From the NCBI RefSeq assembly GCF_011065935.2, contig NZ_JAAMNH020000001.1:2811001-2875000 (forward strand): a DNA stretch of 64,000 bases, written 5' to 3'. Of this stretch, positions 19,649-28,196 are shown piece by piece. The translations under genes were made by a program, and so were the position numbers. How positions within the stretch are numbered: position 1 is the stretch's first letter; every line of letters begins with the position of its first letter. This DNA is from Clostridium estertheticum (lineage in GTDB: Bacteria > Bacillota > Clostridia > Clostridiales > Clostridiaceae). The notes under the pieces were generated by a model. That model was not told the DNA's origin, ran no database searches, and was given only the letters and a program-made list of their open reading frames with translations.

Positions 19649-19909
19649 ATATAACCTCCTTTATGGTACAAGTTAATGACTATAATATAAAATATGCAGT
19701 GAGCACATGTGGATATACATGAAATTATAAATTTAATATTTAATTTCACATAAGTATATAGAAACTTTTACAAGATAGATTAATAGTATATATAAATAAA
19801 TCATTAGAAATAAAAGTTAATATATATTATGTTTAATGAAATGTTATAAATAAACATAAGCTAGCATAGTTATATGGTAAAAGTAGCAAACTATAGGGGG
19901 ATTTGTGCT

Positions 19910-20899
19910 ATGAAAGTTTTATTGTGTGTTAGGCAAGATTATTATAAAAATTTTGCAGGAGATTCTATGCAGGTTATTAAGACAGCTGAAAACCTACGCA
20001 AATTAGGGGTAACCGTAGATATAAATGATGGTGGCATATATGACTATTCTGATTATGATATAGTACATTTATTTAATATTGCTACTACAGGAGAAACATA
20101 TAGATACTTTAAGATTGCAAATTTTCACAAAAGAAACACAGTTATATCTCCAATGCATTTGGATATGAAAAAATATAACATGATAAATAATAAAATTGAA
20201 AGTATTAAACTATATGAACGGTGTAATAGTTATAAAAAAGAAATTTTAAAAAAGAGTAAAGTTGTATTTTGCAATAGTGAATTAGAAAAGTCTCTTATAA
20301 GGAATGAATTTAATGTCAATACGGAATATAAAGTTATATACAATGGTGTAGAAGTAGAAAATGACGATATACCTCTATATAATTTTACTGAGAGATATAA
20401 TTTAAATAATTATGTTTTATGTGTGGGAAGAATTTGTGAAAATAAAAATCAACTTTCACTATGCAGCGTATGTGATCAATTAGGAAAGCAGTTAGTTTTA
20501 ATTGGAAGTGGAAATGACAATAAGTATCTTGAAAAATGCACCAATTTTAAAAATGTAATATATATGGGCTTTATGGATAGCTATAATGTATACAATGCCT
20601 ATAGATTTGCAAAAGTACATGTGAATCCAAGTTTTGTAGAAATGCCTGGCTTATCTTCACTAGAGGCAGCAGCAAGTGGTTGCAATATAGTTTCAACACA
20701 GGAAGGCTGCGCAAGTGAATATTTTAAAGATATGGCTCTATATTGTGATCCCTATGATAATCAGAGCATATTAAGTGCAGTAAAGAGTGGATTTGAAAAA
20801 CGTAAGAATAGTGTGCTTAAAAATTATGTTAATGAAAATTACACTTGGGAGAAATCAACAAACGAATTTTACAAAACCTATCTAGAAATTTTAAAGTAA
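19910..20899 (+). CDS. Glycosyltransferase, GT4-like
   Basis: Retaining glycosyltransferase of 329 aa with two Rossmann-like halves. The nucleotide-sugar binding half has VLCVGRICENKNQ, the VLIGSGND strand (here LVLIGSG), and the donor-binding EMPGLSSLEAAASGC segment with the E-x7-E-type pattern expected for GT4. No membrane span. ATG 19910 follows ATAGGGGG; an upstream ATG at 19874 has no ribosome binding site. Acceptor unknown. It stands alone, so the pathway cannot be read from context. Confidence 0.85.
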   Translation: MKVLLCVRQDYYKNFAGDSMQVIKTAENLRKLGVTVDINDGGIYDYSDYDIVHLFNIATTGETYRYFKIANFHKRNTVISPMHLDMKKYNMINNKIESIKLYERCNSYKKEILKKSKVVFCNSELEKSLIRNEFNVNTEYKVIYNGVEVENDDIPLYNFTERYNLNNYVLCVGRICENKNQLSLCSVCDQLGKQLVLIGSGNDNKYLEKCTNFKNVIYMGFMDSYNVYNAYRFAKVHVNPSFVEMPGLSSLEAAASGCNIVSTQEGCASEYFKDMALYCDPYDNQSILSAVKSGFEKRKNSVLKNYVNENYTWEKSTNEFYKTYLEILK

Positions 20900-21071
20900 C
20901 TGTGACTTTGGAAAAATAATAAAACCTATTTACGAATTAAGGATTTTTCTATATTATGCCTTAACGAAAGGTATATATTACTAAATGCCTTCACTGCGCT
21001 AAGTAATTCTAAACTAATTTTATTGAAAGATACTAAAAAGTGCAAACTCACTATGATAAAGCTGTTAGATT

Positions 21072-21104
21072 GAAAAAAGATGTTCATGATGAACATCTTT
21101 TTGA
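21072..21104. terminator. Bidirectional terminator
   Basis: Perfect dyad AAAAAGATGTTCAT / ATGAACATCTTTTT between the convergent glycosyltransferase and VanZ-like genes. Confidence 0.85.
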
Positions 21105-21722
21105 TTATTTATTACAACCTACATTTCGCTGGATGCCATTAAGAAATTGATTATTAATGAATTTAAGTAGAATTTTCTTATAGAACATGTATCCTAACCA
21201 TGCACCGAAAGTATTTAATATTATGTCATCAATATCGAAGGATCTACCCATATTCCCTACGTAGTAAGATAAAAGTTGAATAATCTCTATGCCTAAAGAA
21301 AATAAAAACGATAATAAAAGTGTGTTTCTTATATTATCAAACTTTCTCCATAATATTGGGAGTAATAAACCAAAAGGAAATAATAGAAGCGTATTACCCA
21401 AAATATTCTTTAACCAAAATTTAATCATAAAGTTTTGCATTTTTGGTGTTTGGGAGATCATTGAAATATCATTTATCGTATTAAAGACTGGTACGACATT
21501 TATCGAAACACTACTCCTTTGCCCAGCCCAATTTATAAATAGAGGGAATAAAGTTATTCCTATAAAGCAGAGAATATATGCGAAAAAAAGTTCTAATACA
21601 ATTTCTCTTTTAATTGAAAACTGATTTTTGCTGCAATTTTTGCGGATTGAAATTACTCTAATCAGTACCAATATAGGCAAAATAAATATGATTAAAGTTC
21701 GGAACTCTAACATAATACCCAT
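21105..21722 (-). CDS. VanZ-like membrane protein
   Basis: Membrane protein of 205 aa with about five hydrophobic spans. Typical VanZ-like segments are visible: NTLLLFPFGLLLP, SLGIEIIQLLS and the conserved FDIDDIILNTFGAWLGY near the C-terminus. VanZ proteins can lower teicoplanin sensitivity, but most relatives are of unknown role, and no vancomycin genes are nearby. AAAGGATG lies before the ATG. Confidence 0.85.
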   Translation of the reverse strand: MGIMLEFRTLIIFILPILVLIRVISIRKNCSKNQFSIKREIVLELFFAYILCFIGITLFPLFINWAGQRSSVSINVVPVFNTINDISMISQTPKMQNFMIKFWLKNILGNTLLLFPFGLLLPILWRKFDNIRNTLLLSFLFSLGIEIIQLLSYYVGNMGRSFDIDDIILNTFGAWLGYMFYKKILLKFINNQFLNGIQRNVGCNK

Positions 21723-21926
21723 TTAGAATCATCCTTTCGTTTGTTTTTTAATTACTGAACTATAATAGTTAATTTTTCATAACTTTACCATATCATATAA
21801 TATTATTCAATCATTTTAAGTCCCAACCTCTTTTTGATAGATTATTTTTTAAACCATTATATCTATTCTTACTTCATCTTCTTTAATTTTTAAATTACTA
21901 ATAATTATAATTTTTAATAATAAACA

Positions 21927-21977
21927 TAAAAATAACCATTCAATATAATAAAAGTTATATTGAATGGTTTTGTTTTT
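21927..21977. terminator. Strong isolated hairpin
   Basis: AACCATTCAATATAA / TTATATTGAATGGTT with flanking A and T runs. It looks like a bidirectional terminator but sits between divergent genes (VanZ-like and the RHH/coiled-coil gene), about 200 bp from either, so what it terminates is unclear. Confidence 0.6.
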
Positions 21978-22029
21978 ACTTTAAATCATGCTTTTTTTAC
22001 TGATTTTATATGTATTTTTTTAAATTTTA

Positions 22030-22115
22030 TGGTATACTTATAAAGTAAACATTATGTATACGCATATAAATGAACTGTACACTAACGTATACAATTGTAA
22101 ACATAAGTGTACAAT
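22030..22115. promoter_or_regulatory. Cluster of TGTAnAC-type half-sites
   Basis: Within 86 bp there are GGTATAC (22031), GTAAAC (22045), TGTATAC (22055), TGTACAC (22077), CGTATAC (22087), TGTAAAC (22096) and GTGTACA (22108). Most are near-palindromic and spaced about 10-20 bp. It lies about 210 bp upstream of a gene whose N-terminus looks like a ribbon-helix-helix DNA-binding domain, so it could be an operator or partition-like site (inference). Confidence 0.5.
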
Positions 22116-22322
22116 TTATAATATACTAAGAGTTTTTTAATTATTGATATAAATAAATTATTAAAAATTATTGAACCCAAGTATTTTAGCAATTATACTG
22201 TTTATAGAACCATTTTTAGCACGTGGTAGATAAATTCAAGTATAAATGGCATTTAATTACGAAAAAGATTGAATTAATTCTATTAATCATTGAAAACACT
22301 GGACAGAGAGAGGGAATAGCAA

Positions 22323-23216
22323 ATGGATGCAATATTAAGTGTAAGAATAAGTGATGAATTAAAACAAAAGTTTAATGAATTGGCTCAGAGTGAAGGAATA
22401 AACAATAAAGAATTGATGGAGCAAGTAGTTAAATACTATGAATTAAATAGAGCAAGAGAAGAAGACAGTAATATGTCCGAGGATATAAAGGAGTTACAAA
22501 CAATAACCAGTAGAATGGCGGATATATACATAAATATAGTAGAAAGAAATAATATTAAAGCCTTAGAAGTAAAAAATATTCATAGAAATGAGCTAATAGA
22601 TAAGAATAGTGACGTTCAAAAACTTAAAGAAGACATTACATTGTTAAAAGAAGAGAATAAAAAAATAAACTCACTTGAAAAAGATCTATCTGATGCAAAG
22701 CATATAAGTAAAGAACTACAAGAAAATATTAAGAGTTTAAAAACCCTTAATAATATGCAGGAGGAAAAAATATTAAAACTAACGGAAACCAATGAAAAAT
22801 ATATTAAATACAGAGATGAAATTGTAAAACTTAAAACAGAGCAGGGCAAATCTACAAATGAGAATATGCAATTGAAGAATGAATTAGCAAATAAAAATGA
22901 TAAAGAAGATAGATTAATAAAACAGATAGATGAGTTAAAGATAATAAACAAAAGTAAAATAGATGAGCTTGAAATTAAAGCTAATCAAGATATTGAAATG
23001 CAGAGGGAAAGAACAAGTTTTAAAATGGAAAAAGAAATATTAAAGTTAAAAGAGGAACAACAATTAAAAATACAGGAATTGCAAGAAAGTTTTAATGACA
23101 GAATTAATAAATTATTAATAGAAAAAGAGGAAGTAGCGGAGCAATTTAAAAATATGATTTTGCAAATGGATAAAAACAAAAATGTAACTGAACATATTGT
23201 TATTGAAAAGAAATAG
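22323..23216 (+). CDS. Ribbon-helix-helix plus long coiled-coil protein
   Basis: Protein of 297 aa. The first ~45 residues (AILSVRISDELKQKFNELA then two helices) fit a ribbon-helix-helix DNA-binding domain; the rest is an almost continuous Lys/Glu-rich coiled coil to residue 290. This DNA-binding-plus-coil layout recalls KfrA-like or chromosome-organising proteins, but I cannot assign a family. AGAGAGGGA precedes the ATG. The upstream TGTAnAC cluster is a candidate binding site. Confidence 0.7.
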   Translation: MDAILSVRISDELKQKFNELAQSEGINNKELMEQVVKYYELNRAREEDSNMSEDIKELQTITSRMADIYINIVERNNIKALEVKNIHRNELIDKNSDVQKLKEDITLLKEENKKINSLEKDLSDAKHISKELQENIKSLKTLNNMQEEKILKLTETNEKYIKYRDEIVKLKTEQGKSTNENMQLKNELANKNDKEDRLIKQIDELKIINKSKIDELEIKANQDIEMQRERTSFKMEKEILKLKEEQQLKIQELQESFNDRINKLLIEKEEVAEQFKNMILQMDKNKNVTEHIVIEKK

Positions 23217-23579
23217 AGTGGAGTAATATACAATCAAGCAATTTTGATTTTAAGTGGTCAGTATCTTTGAATGATACCAAGTATAAGGCTAAAAAAATTA
23301 AATGCTTTTTATTGTATTTTAATTAAACATATGTTATATTATGGTTAAAGTTTAATAGTAAACTGAGGCGAAAGGAGTGGATCTTTTTTTATGCAAAAGT
23401 TATATGAGGTGGTTTCGAAATAATTGCATATAGGTTCAAAAGGTTTTTAAAGAGTACTTAGTGTACCTTTTATTTGTTATGCCTATTGAACAACTTTGAT
23501 TTAACCTTTCAGCCTTAATAGTTAGCATTAAATTGCACGGTACGGGTTAGCGTGTATTTTTTGTGCCCAAATATTAGGT
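23217..23579 (+). other. Possible untranslated RNA region; degraded small gene
   Basis: No gene longer than a few codons. GAAAGGAGTGG at 23371 is a good ribosome binding site followed by ATG at 23391 and only ten codons (MQKLYEVVSK). The pattern recalls decayed type I toxin-like genes of Firmicutes, but this is weak. The region ends at a strong terminator, so something is transcribed. Confidence 0.3.
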
Positions 23580-23616
23580 ATCCCACAGTAGGTTAGTCTT
23601 GCTGTGGGATTTTTAT
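23580..23616 (+). terminator. Rho-independent terminator
   Basis: ATCCCACAG / CTGTGGGAT hairpin followed by TTTTT. Confidence 0.8.
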
Positions 23617-23761
23617 ATACTTTTTTATGAAATGTTTTTCAATTTATAAGGTGAAGGTAATGCTAATTTATTCGAACCTTCATAGTAACTTTATCTCAAA
23701 CTCACATTAAGCTTAAAAATTAAGCAAGCCAATTTTGGAGTGCAACAGAGAAAGAGATTTT

Positions 23762-24853
23762 ATGAGTTTAGAAAAGTTAGGATGGAACACGTATTTTCAA
23801 AAAAAAATTGAACCCTATTTAGACAAAGGGTTTTGTGCCGCAAGAGTCATAAATCAGCACAAAGGGAAGTATATTGTATGTTCTGAAAATGGAAGTTTTA
23901 ATGGTAAATTGAGCGGTAAGTTTATGTATAATGCAGATCTGAAAAAAGATTACCCAGCAGTTGGTGATTGGGTGGCAATTAAAATGGTTAATGATACTGA
24001 GGCTATTATATACGTTGTATTACCAAGAAAAAGTTACTTTGCTCGTAAACTTGCTATATCAGGCGGAAGAAAAATGAAAAACGGTATACTGGTTGGAGGA
24101 AATATAGAAGAACAAATTATAGGTTCAAATATAGATACTGCATTTATTGTAAGTGGTCTAGATGATAATTTTAATATAGGTCGAATTGAAAGATATATTA
24201 CCTTAGTTCGTAGTAGTGGAGCAACACCTGTTATACTCTTAAATAAATGTGACCTTTGTAATAATGTATCTGATTATATAGAAAAAATAGATATCATTGC
24301 TAAGGGTATAGCTGTTTACTCTATAAGTGTATTAAATAATATCAATATGGATATCTTTGATAAATTTTTATGTTGCAATGAGACAATAGTATTTCTTGGT
24401 TCCTCTGGAGTAGGTAAGTCTACTGTCATTAATTATCTTTTGGGTGGTGAAATACTAAAAACAAATACAATAAGTAGCTCTAATGGAAAAGGTAGGCATA
24501 CCACAACGGGCTCTCAGCTTTTACATCATAGCTCGGGCTGCACAATTATAGATACTCCAGGAACCCGTGAACTACAGCTATGGGCTGATGAAGATATACT
24601 TTCTGAAAGTTTTCAAGATATCTACTCTTTAACTGATCAATGTAGATACAGGGATTGTGCTCATGAAAAAGAAGATGGTTGTGCAATTAAGGCAGCCCTT
24701 GAAGATGGAAAGTTAACTATTGAAAGATTCAATAGCTACAAAAGCCAATTGAATGAATTGAATACTCTAAAAGATACTAGAAAATGCTATGACAACAGTA
24801 GAAAAAATAAGTTAAATAAGGTAAATAAGAAAAGAGGTTATGTTGAATGTTAA
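23762..24853 (+). CDS. rsgA: RsgA-type ribosome-associated GTPase
   Basis: Circularly permuted GTPase of 363 aa: N-terminal OB domain, then G4 NKCDL, G1 GSSGVGKST, and G3 DTPG in that order, and a C-terminal zinc knuckle (CRYRDCAHEKEDGC). RsgA matures and checks the 30S subunit. ATG 23762 gives the normal N-terminus; an upstream TTG at 23735 has no ribosome binding site. It overlaps the next gene by seven bases. It resembles the divergent second copies often found in clostridia beside kinases rather than the copy in the cell-division/stp-prkC cluster, so it may be a paralogue. Confidence 0.85.
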   Translation: MSLEKLGWNTYFQKKIEPYLDKGFCAARVINQHKGKYIVCSENGSFNGKLSGKFMYNADLKKDYPAVGDWVAIKMVNDTEAIIYVVLPRKSYFARKLAISGGRKMKNGILVGGNIEEQIIGSNIDTAFIVSGLDDNFNIGRIERYITLVRSSGATPVILLNKCDLCNNVSDYIEKIDIIAKGIAVYSISVLNNINMDIFDKFLCCNETIVFLGSSGVGKSTVINYLLGGEILKTNTISSSNGKGRHTTTGSQLLHHSSGCTIIDTPGTRELQLWADEDILSESFQDIYSLTDQCRYRDCAHEKEDGCAIKAALEDGKLTIERFNSYKSQLNELNTLKDTRKCYDNSRKNKLNKVNKKRGYVEC

Positions 24854-25830
24854 AATTAAAGTATTTGTTTAATAATAAAGATTTAGCCCATATGGTACTT
24901 AGTAATTGGGAAAGTGATAATGTAGATTCTGATTTATTAAATTATTATAGGATTTCATCAAATGCAGTTTATTGGTGTAAAAATCAAGGTAATATTTTTT
25001 TTCTTAGATTTGCACCTGCTGAAGAAAAATCCAAGGAAAGCATTCTTGCTGAACTTGATTTTTTAAGATTTTTAAGAAATAGTGGCTATCCTGCAGTAGA
25101 CACTATATTATCTAAAGCTGGTAATGAACTTGAAGAAGTAAATACACCTTGGGGCATATACTATGCGGTTGCATTTAAAAAAGCATCTGGTAAACAAATA
25201 AGTGAAATCCCGATGACAGATGATATTATTTTCGGATTAGGTAAAGCATTAGGAAAATTGCATAAACTAAGCCGTGAATATAAACCAGTAAATAATAAAC
25301 GTAATGACTGGAAAGAAAAAATAGACTGGATGGAAGATGTATTATCAGATTTTCCAGATGAAACCGCTGCTAAAAGTGAGCTCTATATGCTTAAAGATTA
25401 CTTTTTAAAGCTAGCTACTACAAAAGAGAATTTTGGACTTATCCATTATGACTTTGAACCTGACAACGTATTTTATGATGAAGTTACGAAAAGCTATAAC
25501 CCTATAGATTTTGATGATGCAATGTATCATTGGTATGCACTGGATATTCAAATATCAATAGACAATATCACTGAGGATATGCAAGAAGAACAAGTAGAAC
25601 CTGCAATAAATCAATTTATTAAAGGCTACCGCTGCGAGTATACTATTTCCAACGATATGCTTAAATTATTACCGATCTTCAAAAGATATGATAATTTATA
25701 TAGTTATGTACGGTTGCTTCTCTCTATAAAAGAAAAATGGAATAATGAGCCTGAATGGATGGTAGACTTAAGAATTCGCTTAGAGAATTCATTAAATAAT
25801 AAAAAATGTACATTTACAAAGCCAATTTAA
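24847..25830 (+). CDS. Phosphotransferase of the aminoglycoside-kinase (APH) fold
   Basis: Kinase-fold protein of 327 aa. The catalytic loop HYDFEPDNVFYD carries the HxDxxxxN pattern and the metal-binding IDFDDA follows 25 residues later. The family phosphorylates small molecules such as aminoglycosides, choline or homoserine; the substrate cannot be told. ATG 24847 overlaps the stop of rsgA, so the two are translationally coupled. Confidence 0.8.
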   Translation: MLKLKYLFNNKDLAHMVLSNWESDNVDSDLLNYYRISSNAVYWCKNQGNIFFLRFAPAEEKSKESILAELDFLRFLRNSGYPAVDTILSKAGNELEEVNTPWGIYYAVAFKKASGKQISEIPMTDDIIFGLGKALGKLHKLSREYKPVNNKRNDWKEKIDWMEDVLSDFPDETAAKSELYMLKDYFLKLATTKENFGLIHYDFEPDNVFYDEVTKSYNPIDFDDAMYHWYALDIQISIDNITEDMQEEQVEPAINQFIKGYRCEYTISNDMLKLLPIFKRYDNLYSYVRLLLSIKEKWNNEPEWMVDLRIRLENSLNNKKCTFTKPI

Positions 25831-25861
25831 TTAGTAAGGTTTCATAAGGAAGTGGTTTTAT

Positions 25862-26107
25862 ATGTCATTTACAGATGAAGATTTTTTACGCATTGCCATT
25901 GAGTTGGCGAAAAAAGCACGCAAAAAAGGCGAGGATCCATTTGGTGCCGTATTGGTATGTAATGGACAAATTATGCATAAAACTCATGATCAAAGCATTA
26001 CCAATTGTGACCCAACATCTCATGCGGAATTGAGTGTTATTAGTGAATATTGTAGATTATCTAATAATTTTTCACTTGAAGGATATACTCTTTTAGTACA
26101 AAAGTGA
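25862..26107 (+). pseudogene. Cytidine/deoxycytidylate-type deaminase, truncated
   Basis: The first 81 aa of a zinc deaminase: GEDPFGAVLV and the zinc/catalytic HAELSVI motif are present, but the second zinc motif PCxxC and the C-terminal half are missing (family length about 150). The frame reads LLVQK and then stops in DNA that matches a cassette leader (see 26104), so the gene was cut by the left edge of the cassette array. It is the third gene of the rsgA-kinase group and cannot be active as a deaminase without the second cysteine motif. Confidence 0.8.
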
Positions 26108-26155
26108 TTGCTATAAATTATTGGGTTTAACCTGATTGAAACGTAGTTGTAAGAT
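26104..26155 (+). promoter_or_regulatory. Remnant of cassette leader family 1
   Basis: This stretch (TGATTGCTATAAATTATTGG, then CTGATTGAAACGTAGTTGTA) matches the leaders that follow attC R' boxes at about 40861, 44911, 45890, 48757, 50949, 53951, 55430, 56293, 59237 and 62579. The shared core is an RAGTWRTTGCT-like block and, about 25 bp later, TTGAGACNYAGTTGTA. It lies 25-200 bp before the start codon, so it may be a promoter or 5' UTR element (inference). Here its first ~15 bases are missing. Confidence 0.6.
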
Positions 26156-26197
26156 ATTGTGGAGATAACATTTAATAATGACAGGGGGAGAATAGTA

Positions 26198-27160
26198 ATG
26201 TTTTTAAGTAGAGTTCAATTATTTATTGCAACGAAAATGTTAAATATAGTATTACCTATCCTAATTTTATCTGGCCTTTTCAAATTTGGGAAAGGTAATC
26301 TCAGTGATAATATTATATATATTTTATTTGTAGGTAATTTCATATTTCTATTATTTAAGACGGCTCCTTGGGAATTTACTAACTACTATATTAGGTATGT
26401 TTTAGTTTTGATTTATATAATAATCGCTTTCAGAAATATTACTTTTATTAATACAGGCATACAAGGCTTATCAGTAATTAAAGTTTTTACAGATATGTTA
26501 ATTTTAGTTTTCACTTTAATTTTAATGTATTTGAATATTGCTTCTATACGTGCTTCAAAGAAGCCAAAGGATTATATAAATTTATCGTTACCATTTAAAG
26601 ATGGTAAGTATCTTATAACTGATGGTGGAGATGGTAAGATAAGTTCATTACTCAATTATCATAATAAGGCTCAGATACATAAAAGGGGAAAATCGAATAC
26701 GTCTATGAGGTATGCAACTGATATAGCCAAGCTTAATAAACTTGGCTTTACAGTAAAAAATGTTCTTACTAAAGAAAATATAGGATATGAGATATTTCAC
26801 GAAAAAATGTACTGTCCATGCGAGGCTACTGTAATTGAAGTAGTAGATGGAATAGAAGATAATATACCATTTAGTGGAAATTATCCTTATAATGTTGGAA
26901 ATCGGGTAGTATTAAAAATAGATAATTTTTATATAGTTATGGGACATTTAGCGAAGGGTAGTATAACTGTAAAAGAAGGAGACAGGGTAAAATCTGGGCA
27001 ACAATTAGCGATAATAGGGAACGGTGGATTCACCCCCCGACCTCATTTGCATATGCAAGTATCAAAATGTGAAGACGGACAATACTGGCAAGGAAAAAGT
27101 ATACCTATATTTTTTAATAATTTATATTACCCATTCAAAAATAAAATCATTAAAGGTTAA
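26198..27160 (+). CDS. Membrane-anchored M23-type (LytM) peptidase-like protein
   Basis: Protein of 320 aa: four hydrophobic spans in the first ~115 residues, then an M23 beta-barrel with YATDIAK (zinc Asp), GHLAKGSI, and the final zinc motif HLHMQV. M23 enzymes cleave peptidoglycan cross-links. The first zinc histidine is not in the usual HxGxD context, so it may be inactive or a different subtype. ATG 26198 follows AGGGGGAG. It is the first cassette gene of the array, behind a truncated leader and before a truncated attC. Confidence 0.75.
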   Translation: MFLSRVQLFIATKMLNIVLPILILSGLFKFGKGNLSDNIIYILFVGNFIFLLFKTAPWEFTNYYIRYVLVLIYIIIAFRNITFINTGIQGLSVIKVFTDMLILVFTLILMYLNIASIRASKKPKDYINLSLPFKDGKYLITDGGDGKISSLLNYHNKAQIHKRGKSNTSMRYATDIAKLNKLGFTVKNVLTKENIGYEIFHEKMYCPCEATVIEVVDGIEDNIPFSGNYPYNVGNRVVLKIDNFYIVMGHLAKGSITVKEGDRVKSGQQLAIIGNGGFTPRPHLHMQVSKCEDGQYWQGKSIPIFFNNLYYPFKNKIIKG

Positions 27161-27211
27161 CGAAATAGATTATTGTGTATTCATTGGGGGGGGAATTAGT
27201 GGCTAAACTCC

Positions 27212-27267
27212 GCGCCCAAGTGCAGTCGCACTAGGGCTGGAGAATGTCGGCAACACGAAACGTTAGC
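27212..27267 (+). repeat. attC 1, left half deleted
   Basis: The cassette ends GGCTAAACTCCG as others do, but the DNA then jumps into the second inner arm (CGCCCAAGTGCAGTCGCACT), followed by intact L' CGGCAAC, spacer ACGAAAC and R' GTTAGC. R'' and L'' are lost. Confidence 0.8.
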
Positions 27268-27373
27268 AGAAAGAATATTTTATCGGAAGTTTATGTTCCG
27301 TTACTTAAAAATTGATAAAGCGTATCTATAAAATATTTTCATTATATGATTTTAAAATGAGGTGGGGATTTAT

Positions 27374-27805
27374 ATGAAAAAGATTATATTTTTTCTTTGT
27401 CTAATTTCAGTGGTGTTTTCTTTAGTGGCTTGTAAACAAGTTGGTAAAACTAATAACGTTGTAATCAGTATTGAAAAATCTGATAAGTTTAGCGAAGAGG
27501 AAATAAATGATGCAATAAATTGTGTAAAGAAAAAATTCAAGGATTTTGAGGGATGTAATCTTACGAAATTATGGTATGATGAAGAAAAATCGAAAAAATT
27601 TATTGAAGGGTATTTGAAAAATGGGAAGGGTTCAGTGAATGGTGTCAAGGCTGAGAATGTAACTGTTTTGCTGTCTAATTTTGATGTAGATTCTTCAGGT
27701 GGTGATGGGAGTTTAAATCCAAATTCAACTTATTCCAATTGGAATTGGATATTAATAAGAGATAATAAAACAGGCAATTGGAAAGTTGATGATTGGGGAT
27801 ATTAA
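27374..27805 (+). CDS. Small lipoprotein, DUF4829-like
   Basis: Exported protein of 143 aa with a signal peptide ending in LVAC (lipidated cysteine near residue 20). The C-terminal half (SNWNWILIRDNKTGNWKVDDWGY) is the typical end of small DUF4829-type lipoproteins of Firmicutes. Function unknown. ATG 27374 follows GAGGTGGGG. Single gene of its cassette. Its cassette starts TTAGCAGAAAGAATATT and ends AATATTCCATCTGCTAA, a near-perfect inverted repeat. Confidence 0.75.
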   Translation: MKKIIFFLCLISVVFSLVACKQVGKTNNVVISIEKSDKFSEEEINDAINCVKKKFKDFEGCNLTKLWYDEEKSKKFIEGYLKNGKGSVNGVKAENVTVLLSNFDVDSSGGDGSLNPNSTYSNWNWILIRDNKTGNWKVDDWGY

Positions 27806-27938
27806 AAAATGAAATAACTAAAAACATTGTAAACTTAATTATATTATAACAAGTTCACAATTTTCTTTTATTGTAATGCAATAGTAGAAATGAGGAAGTT
27901 AATATCATCGAAAAAGTGTTCGGAGGAATATTCCATCT

Positions 27939-28046
27939 GCTAACAAAAAACTCCCGTTCGTTTTGGCATGAAAGACTGCCAAAACACATTCTTTCGCCAA
28001 GCACGGTCGCGCTAAGCGAAAGAACGTCGGGAGTTAGGAACGTGAC
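27939..28046 (+). repeat. attC 2, R' box damaged
   Basis: R'' GCTAAC, L'' AACTCCCG and L' CGGGAGTT are intact, but the right end reads CGTGACG instead of CGTTAG. The next cassette ends TTCATCTAAC, which implies an original start GTTAGATGAA, so R' has mutated and the site is probably inactive. Confidence 0.8.
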
Positions 28047-28196
28047 GATGAAATCCTATCGAAGTGAGTGCCAATTTAAAGTTGTTTAAGAAAAACGTTT
28101 TTTACACTGATAATTTAATATTATTTTTAAATCGCGAAGCAAAGTATGATATGAACTATATCTTTTATGATTATTTTTAAGGGGGGACTATTAACA

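Noticed and set aside
23371..23430. Type I toxin gene
   Set aside because: Only ten codons follow the ribosome binding site and there is no hydrophobic helix; at best a decayed relic.
24847..25830. rsgA and kinase genes as integron cassettes
   Set aside because: They overlap each other and no attC or R box occurs between 23.2 and 26.1 kb, so they belong to the chromosome.
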